From positions 317,001 through 381,000 of the forward strand of contig LSRY02000065.1 of the NCBI GenBank assembly GCA_001643675.2: DNA of 64,000 nt, written 5' to 3'. Position 1 is the first letter of the stretch, and each line of letters begins with the position of its first letter. This stretch comes from Monocercomonoides exilis (lineage: Eukaryota > Preaxostyla > Oxymonadida > Polymastigidae). Made by a program: the position numbers and the translations under genes. Below the pieces are notes generated by a model, which saw nothing but the letters and a program-made list of their open reading frames with translations, was not told where the DNA came from and searched no databases. Of the stretch, positions 59,601 to 64,000 are shown piece after piece.

Positions 59601-61290
59601 TTCTTCTTCTGCTTCTTCTTCTTCTTCCTTCTCTTCCTTTTCTTCTTCTTCACATGTTATTCATCCTCTTCATCTGCCTCATCTCTTCCCGCCTTTGATG
59701 CACCCAACACACAGACAAACACACAGCGTGGCACAAAACACTCAGAAATCAATGAATTCATTCAATTCTTTGAATTCTTTGAATTCTATGAATATTCAAA
59801 ACAAACAAAGTTCTATTAATTCATTGAATAAACAAGAGAAACAAGAGAAACAAGAGAAGCAGAATAAACAAAGCAAGCAGAATTCATTGAATGCTCAATA
59901 TGCCCTCACTCCACACGAACTGCTCTTTCTCCATTCTCTTTCGTGTGGCTGTTCTGAATGCAAAGACGCTTTTCATTCACTTCAGATTCAATTGCAAGCT
60001 CAATCATCTTCTCATTCTCAATCATCTTCTCATTCGAATTCGAACTCTTATTCAAATTATGATTATCATTCGAATTCGAATTCGAATTCTCTTTCTCTTT
60101 CCTCTCGATGGGATTATAATGGCTCACATTCTCAAAACCCGTCGGCTCTTATTTCTGCTTGTGTTTATGCTCTTCCTCGTATTCCTTCTCTTTCTTGTTC
60201 TCTTTCTCCCCCTCTTCCTCTTCCTCTTATCAAAAGCAATATACATTCAAAGTCATATGTTTGTTCTTCTTCTTCTTCTTCTTCTTCTTCTTCTTCTTCT
60301 TCCAATTCTTCTTCTTTTCTTCCTCGCTCTCATTCCTTCACTTCTGATTCTTTCTTCTCCTCTTCCTTCAAGCAATCCATTTCACATTCATTTCATATGA
60401 ACAGCTCTTTCACAGACACACACAACAAATGCCACATTTCAAATCACCAGAAATCTTGTTTGCCTCTTCCTCATTCGACAAATGAAGAAGCAAATTTGAT
60501 TCATTCCTCTTCTTCTTCCTCTTCTTCTTCTTCCATTCCTTCTTCTTCCTCTTCTTCTTCTCCTTCATCTTCTTCTTCTACTGCTACTCCTTCTTCTTCC
60601 TCTGTACAGCCAACTCCATCCGACATCCACCACACCACCTCCATCTCCACCCCAGCCACTTCTCCTCTCTTCCACTCCATTCATTCTTCTTTCTCTTCTT
60701 TCGCTTCCCTCTCTTCCCTCTCTTCCCTCTCTCTCTGCAGCATGAACTCCCTCTCCATCTCTCCTGAAATGAGTCTGTTTCCTTCTCAATCAGACACACA
60801 GCGGATGTTTACTCTTCCTTTCATTCTCCGCCCTTGTTTGCTCCGCCCTCAATCAACAGCACATTTTCTCTTTCCTTCTCATTCACACGCTGCACGGTTT
60901 ATTTCGGCTGTGGTGAGGGCGCAGGCGATGGAGGACACAGAAATCAGAAGATGTGCTTCGAATGTTCTGACTCAGGAAAAAAGAGAGGTGAAGGGAAGTG
61001 TTCTGTTGATGGAGCGTTCTTCTTTCTCTGCTGTCGCCAGGCGTGCAGAGGAGGAAGTGCGTAAGATGGGGATAATCAGAAAAAGAAGTTCGGAAATATC
61101 TTGCGGTAAAGCCAATCGAACAGTGAAGTCGATAGAAAAGCAATTAGAAAGGTATTCTACAATTGTTACACAAAATGCAACTCTTGAACCTCCTCAAACA
61201 AAGGAGCAATTTTTTGAACTTCTTCATTCCTCTTCTCCTTCATTTGATTTTTTGTTTGCTGCGCTTCTTTCCGCGCGACGCTATGTGTAA
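46983..61290 (+). CDS. CLEC16A: CLEC16A/Ema homologue (FPL domain), giant low-complexity form, about 4,650 aa
   Basis: Exons 46983-47146, 47234-47513, 47580 to about 57347, and 57559-61290 (TAA); the first two introns are 87 and 66 nt. The last intron is needed because the frame changes at about 57.3-57.6 kb; the acceptor TTCCACAG is clear, but the donor is one of several in-phase GTs. The N-terminal FPL domain (residues 1-210) matches CLEC16A: IKHYCHVLDSTAVGKIM, QNFKHETSLLYILSGNRIND, MVSYYVSVLRALAFKM and FFSYPDNLIKTAVRTTLL. LSRQFLSLFLIPLIRHFW and PPSVSLFLFSMILTSPLP are further conserved helices. The C-terminal PH-like region is at about 3,870-4,570 (FFRVISFVNQKKTPMFLQVT, AHFLFPSHSHAARFISAVVR). 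CLEC16A/Ema is an endolysosomal membrane-associated adaptor for endosome maturation and autophagy. About three-quarters of the protein is poly-Ser and Glu/Lys tracts; the human protein has about 1,050 residues. Extra introns inside the 9.8-kb exon cannot be excluded. Confidence 0.88.
54696..54875 (+). repeat. 180-bp uninterrupted pyrimidine tract coding for Ser/Leu
   Basis: Every base from 54,696 to 54,875 is C or T, encoding a Ser run with Leu spacers in the CLEC16A frame. Similar shorter pure-pyrimidine coding tracts occur elsewhere in the exon (for example 56,543-56,653), alternating with purine-only Glu/Lys tracts (for example 52,036-52,118). Confidence 0.9.
55597..55647 (+). repeat. (GAATAC)n hexanucleotide repeat coding for Glu-Tyr
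   Basis: About eight tandem GAATAC/TATGAA units encode alternating Glu and Tyr within the CLEC16A frame, preceded by an Asn/Lys/Tyr/Cys-rich stretch. Confidence 0.9.
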
Positions 61291-61371
61291 TATGTTTTGA
61301 ATTTTTATTTTCTTTAAAATTATAACAATAGTAAATTAAAAAAAAAATTACTTTTGAAAAATAACAAAATC

Positions 61372-61377
61372 AAAAAA
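61372..61377 (-). terminator. RNA polymerase III T6 terminator of tRNA-Leu
   Basis: Six A residues on the plus strand, T6 on the tRNA strand, start two bases after the 3' end of the tRNA. Confidence 0.8.
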
Positions 61378-61378
61378 T

Positions 61379-61462
61379 GCAAGCAGTGGGATTCGAACCC
61401 ACGCACCCATACGAGTAGTAGATCTTGAGTCTACCGCCTTGGACCAGCTCGGCCATGCTTGC
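61379..61462 (-). tRNA. tRNA-Leu(CAA)
   Basis: The minus strand folds as a class II tRNA of 84 nt: a 7-bp acceptor stem GCAAGCA/TGCTTGC, a D-arm with GGCCGAGCTGGTCCAAGGC (A box), an anticodon stem GTAGA/TCTAC around loop CTCAAGA (anticodon CAA, reading UUG), a long variable arm (ACTCGTATGGGTGC) and a T-arm GTGGG-TTCGAAT-CCCAC (B box). There is no intron, although tRNA-Leu(CAA) genes carry one in many eukaryotes. It lies 89 bp beyond the CLEC16A stop, on the opposite strand. Confidence 0.97.
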
Positions 61463-61675
61463 TTAAAAAGATGAAATTTCGTTACAGTATTAATTAACAG
61501 CAAAATTTTGCAACAATTCTTCAGAAAAATTTTTTCAATTCATTTTTCTTAAACATTCGATCTGAATTATAAAATTACTATGAATCGAAAATTTTTATTC
61601 AAAGTCGAAAAAGCAACAAGGAATATTGATAAAAATATTTTTTAAATTTTCAAATCACTAACAAAAATCAATGAA

Positions 61676-61713
<38 letters not shown>

Positions 61714-61869
61714 CAATATAACCTCATCACTCATTCAATGAAAAATATTTTTTTTGTTCTGAGCGAGTTTTGATGTCAGTTTTGGTTTGAAAATACCAAA
61801 ATTGGAAGAAAACAACAGTACAAACATTTTGAAAAGTGACAAAGAAAAATATATAAATAATTTTTTTAT

Positions 61870-62118
61870 CTTGAAAAAAAATTTTTTTTTAAAGTTCATT
61901 ATGTTTTTTTTAGGTGAAAACGAAAAAGGAATATTATTGTCATATTTTCATACAAACTCACCAAATTTCACTTGCATGATAGTGAAATCATTGAAAAGTG
62001 ATTGCTTTTATTCAGATGTATTTTTGTCAGTTTTAATGAATAATTGATGAAAGCATTCGATTTTTATTTTCACCAGAAAATAAAACAAAAGAAACTTTTC
62101 AAAAAAAAATTAGACACA
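61870..62118. mobile_element. Palindromic MITE, family F, diverged copy 3
   Basis: The left end (TTGAAAAAAAATTTTTTTTT then AAAGTTCATTATGTTTT and GGTGAAAA) and the right end (TTTTCACCAGAAAATAAAAC then AAAAGAAACTTTTCAAAA and ATTAGACAC) are inverted repeats, and the right end matches copies 1 and 2 (ACAAAAGGAACTTTTCAAA, ATTTAG-CAT). The interior is strongly diverged. Limits are approximate. Confidence 0.6.
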
Positions 62119-63093
62119 CATATTCACTTTTTGATACATTTGTTTTTTTCATTAAAAAAACATTATCGATTTTGATTGATTGTATTTCGATTTTTTAAAT
62201 TGTTTGGTGAGAAAAACAAAAAAAAGAATAATATAAAAAACAAAAATGATTAAAATTGATATCAAACTTTTGCACTTCAAAAATACGGTAATAAAAATAT
62301 GTTATTAAAAAAGAATATAATCATCCAAGAAAAGGAAAACTTAATTAAACAGTTTCGAATTTTTTTTCACTCTTTCTTAAAGATTTGATGACAAAACAAA
62401 GCAAAGAGCATCTGATCAAAAATTTTCAAAATTGAAGATAAAAGCAATTCAATCATCCACACCAAAAAAGTGAATTTTATAAAATAAAAACACAAATAAT
62501 AACATTTTTTAACAAAAATTATTTTTTTATAATTATTTTTTTTTCTATCTCAAATTTTCGACATTTGTTTTAAAAAACTTTATATTGAAATAAGAATTTT
62601 TGAGTTTTCATGATTCAATAATATTTTTATCTAAGAGTTATGTTCGAAGAGTTATGAAAAATGAAAAACAACAGTTTTGAAATATAAAACATTTATCAAT
62701 CAAATGATTCGAACATACTTCAATGTTACAGTTTCTGTGAAATTTCAATTTTTGTGGGGAAAACAATTATTATGCAGATTTTTTTTTAATAAGAAAAAAT
62801 GAGACACAAACTTGTTCATTGATGGAAAAAATAATGACTTGTATTTTCGAATTCAAAAATTAAAAATCAAAAATGTTATTTTTCTTTTCTTTTCTTATCT
62901 TTTTTTTTTTTTTTGATGAGCTGATTATTTTTTTATTATCATTATGAAAATTCACCAAATCAACATGCTTTTAATTAATTTTTGATTTAATTTTTATTTT
63001 GTGAATTAAATTCGAAAAAATTTTGGATAAATTGCAAATGGAACTTTTATTTGTTATCTTATTTTTTTCCAAATATTTCATTTTTCAAATAAG

Positions 63094-63151
<58 letters not shown>
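63094..63151 (+). repeat. Poly(A) tract, 58 bp
   Basis: An uninterrupted run of A in AT-rich intergenic DNA. Confidence 0.95.
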
Positions 63152-63153
<2 letters not shown>

Positions 63154-64000
63154 TAAAAAAATATAAATAATTATTGGATGCATAATTATTTTAATTTGTT
63201 ATTGCAAGTTCATTTCTCATTTTGATTTCATTAATGAAATCGATGGATTGAATGTTTCAACAAGAATTAATTTCCAAAACTTCTGAAACTTCTGCGATTA
63301 TTTACAAAATATAAAACATTTTAATACAATAATAATCACTGAAATATTTAACACGAAAAAAAGAAACTTTCTTCATTTTTTAATGAATTCTTTTAATAAA
63401 AAAGAAACAAACCCAACTGCACATTTATTCACTCAACAATATCAATTACTTTTCATTTTGTCAAATATGAAAAATTTGAATGGTTAATTACTAAAATTTA
63501 TAAAAAAGTAGCAAAAAAAAGGAGAGAGGAGAAAGACAGCTCAACATGAAAACTGTAAATGGAAAGAATTGAAAAAGATTTGTTTCAACAATTACTTATT
63601 GCAAACAAATTCAAAAATAAAAAAAAATATATATATAAAAAACTTTCAGCTCACATTATCTTGGGAATCAATCAATAGTAATAATCAACATTTTCCCAAA
63701 ATATCACAAACAAAATACATTTTTTATTTTCCAATCAAAAAATTCAACTTAATAAATAGTCAAAAAGCTAGGAATAATGCATATTTTTAGTTTTTTAAAT
63801 TTTCAAAAAATAAAAATTATTCAACTTTTCGAAGATTAATCCAATGCAAACAAGTTTTTCCACATAATTTAATGGAACTTTGAAGATATTTTTTTATTAA
63901 TAATAAGTGAAAAACTGAATTTTAAAAAAGATTTTTTGTAAAATATAATGGGAAAAAGATAATAACCCAATATATATTTGAATGCCAAGAAGAAAGAAGT

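Larger units (their letters stand above)
61463..64000. other. AT-rich terminal region
   Basis: No gene is visible; the open frames at 61,787-62,047 and 63,569-63,790 are translations of AT-rich DNA, the first largely inside a MITE. Homopolymers are poly(T) at 61,678-61,711 and poly(A) at 63,094-63,151. Confidence 0.55.

Noticed and set aside
48984-60400. Many antisense Glu/Lys/Arg-rich and Leu-rich frames of 60-190 codons
   Set aside because: All are alternative-frame or antisense readings of the CLEC16A poly-Ser and Glu/Lys tracts.

Overview
The window reads as protist nuclear DNA, most likely from an oxymonad flagellate of the Monocercomonoides type. Four things point there: (i) a paralogous three-exon gene family and large pectate-lyase-like surface proteins with degenerate kinase tails, both of which I recognise from Monocercomonoides; (ii) short spliceosomal introns with GT..AG ends, often GTTTGT or GTATG donors, usable stop codons TAA/TGA and so the standard code; (iii) a flagellar gene (CFAP70); (iv) host proteins swollen by poly-Ser, poly-Glu/Lys and Gln-Ser tracts. 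The species call is inference from remembered families, not a database result.

Layout. 0.5-2.6 kb is a near-perfect 2-kb inverted duplication whose centre is a palindromic MITE. 2.7-7.6 kb holds two head-to-tail paralogues (minus strand, 429 and 430 codons) with the same three-exon structure. 7.9-12.7 kb is a nest of transposons: a 3.2-kb hAT-type element (8-bp target duplication) carrying a decayed copy of the same gene family, and directly next to it a 1.5-kb Merlin element (8-bp target duplication) with a broken transposase. The two target duplications overlap. 13.4-16.1 kb is a decayed hAT transposase. 16.4-33.6 kb is a decayed accessory zone: a Ser/Gln-rich gene relic, two 693-bp inverted repeats 13.7 kb apart, fragments of surface-protein genes, one long surface-receptor gene (24.8-28.0 kb) whose start codon lies in a MITE, a second Merlin transposase, and an orphan coiled-coil exon just outside the right-hand repeat.

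37.1-61.3 kb carries the two conserved host genes, both on the plus strand. CFAP70 (37,131-46,782; 8 exons; about 2,571 residues) is an outer-dynein-arm-associated axonemal protein. The CLEC16A/Ema homologue (46,983-61,290; about 4 exons; about 4,650 residues) is an endolysosomal/autophagy FPL-domain protein. They are 200 bp apart. Both keep the family's conserved ends around very long low-complexity inserts. A tRNA-Leu(CAA) lies on the minus strand at 61.4 kb, and the rest to 64 kb is AT-rich DNA with one more MITE copy and homopolymers.

Working together: the host genes are unlinked in function (motility, endomembrane traffic). The first half of the window is shaped mainly by DNA transposons, inverted duplications and decay. 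Many internal stops there sit where Gln or Arg codons would fit, so C-to-T change on the coding strand is a plausible common cause.
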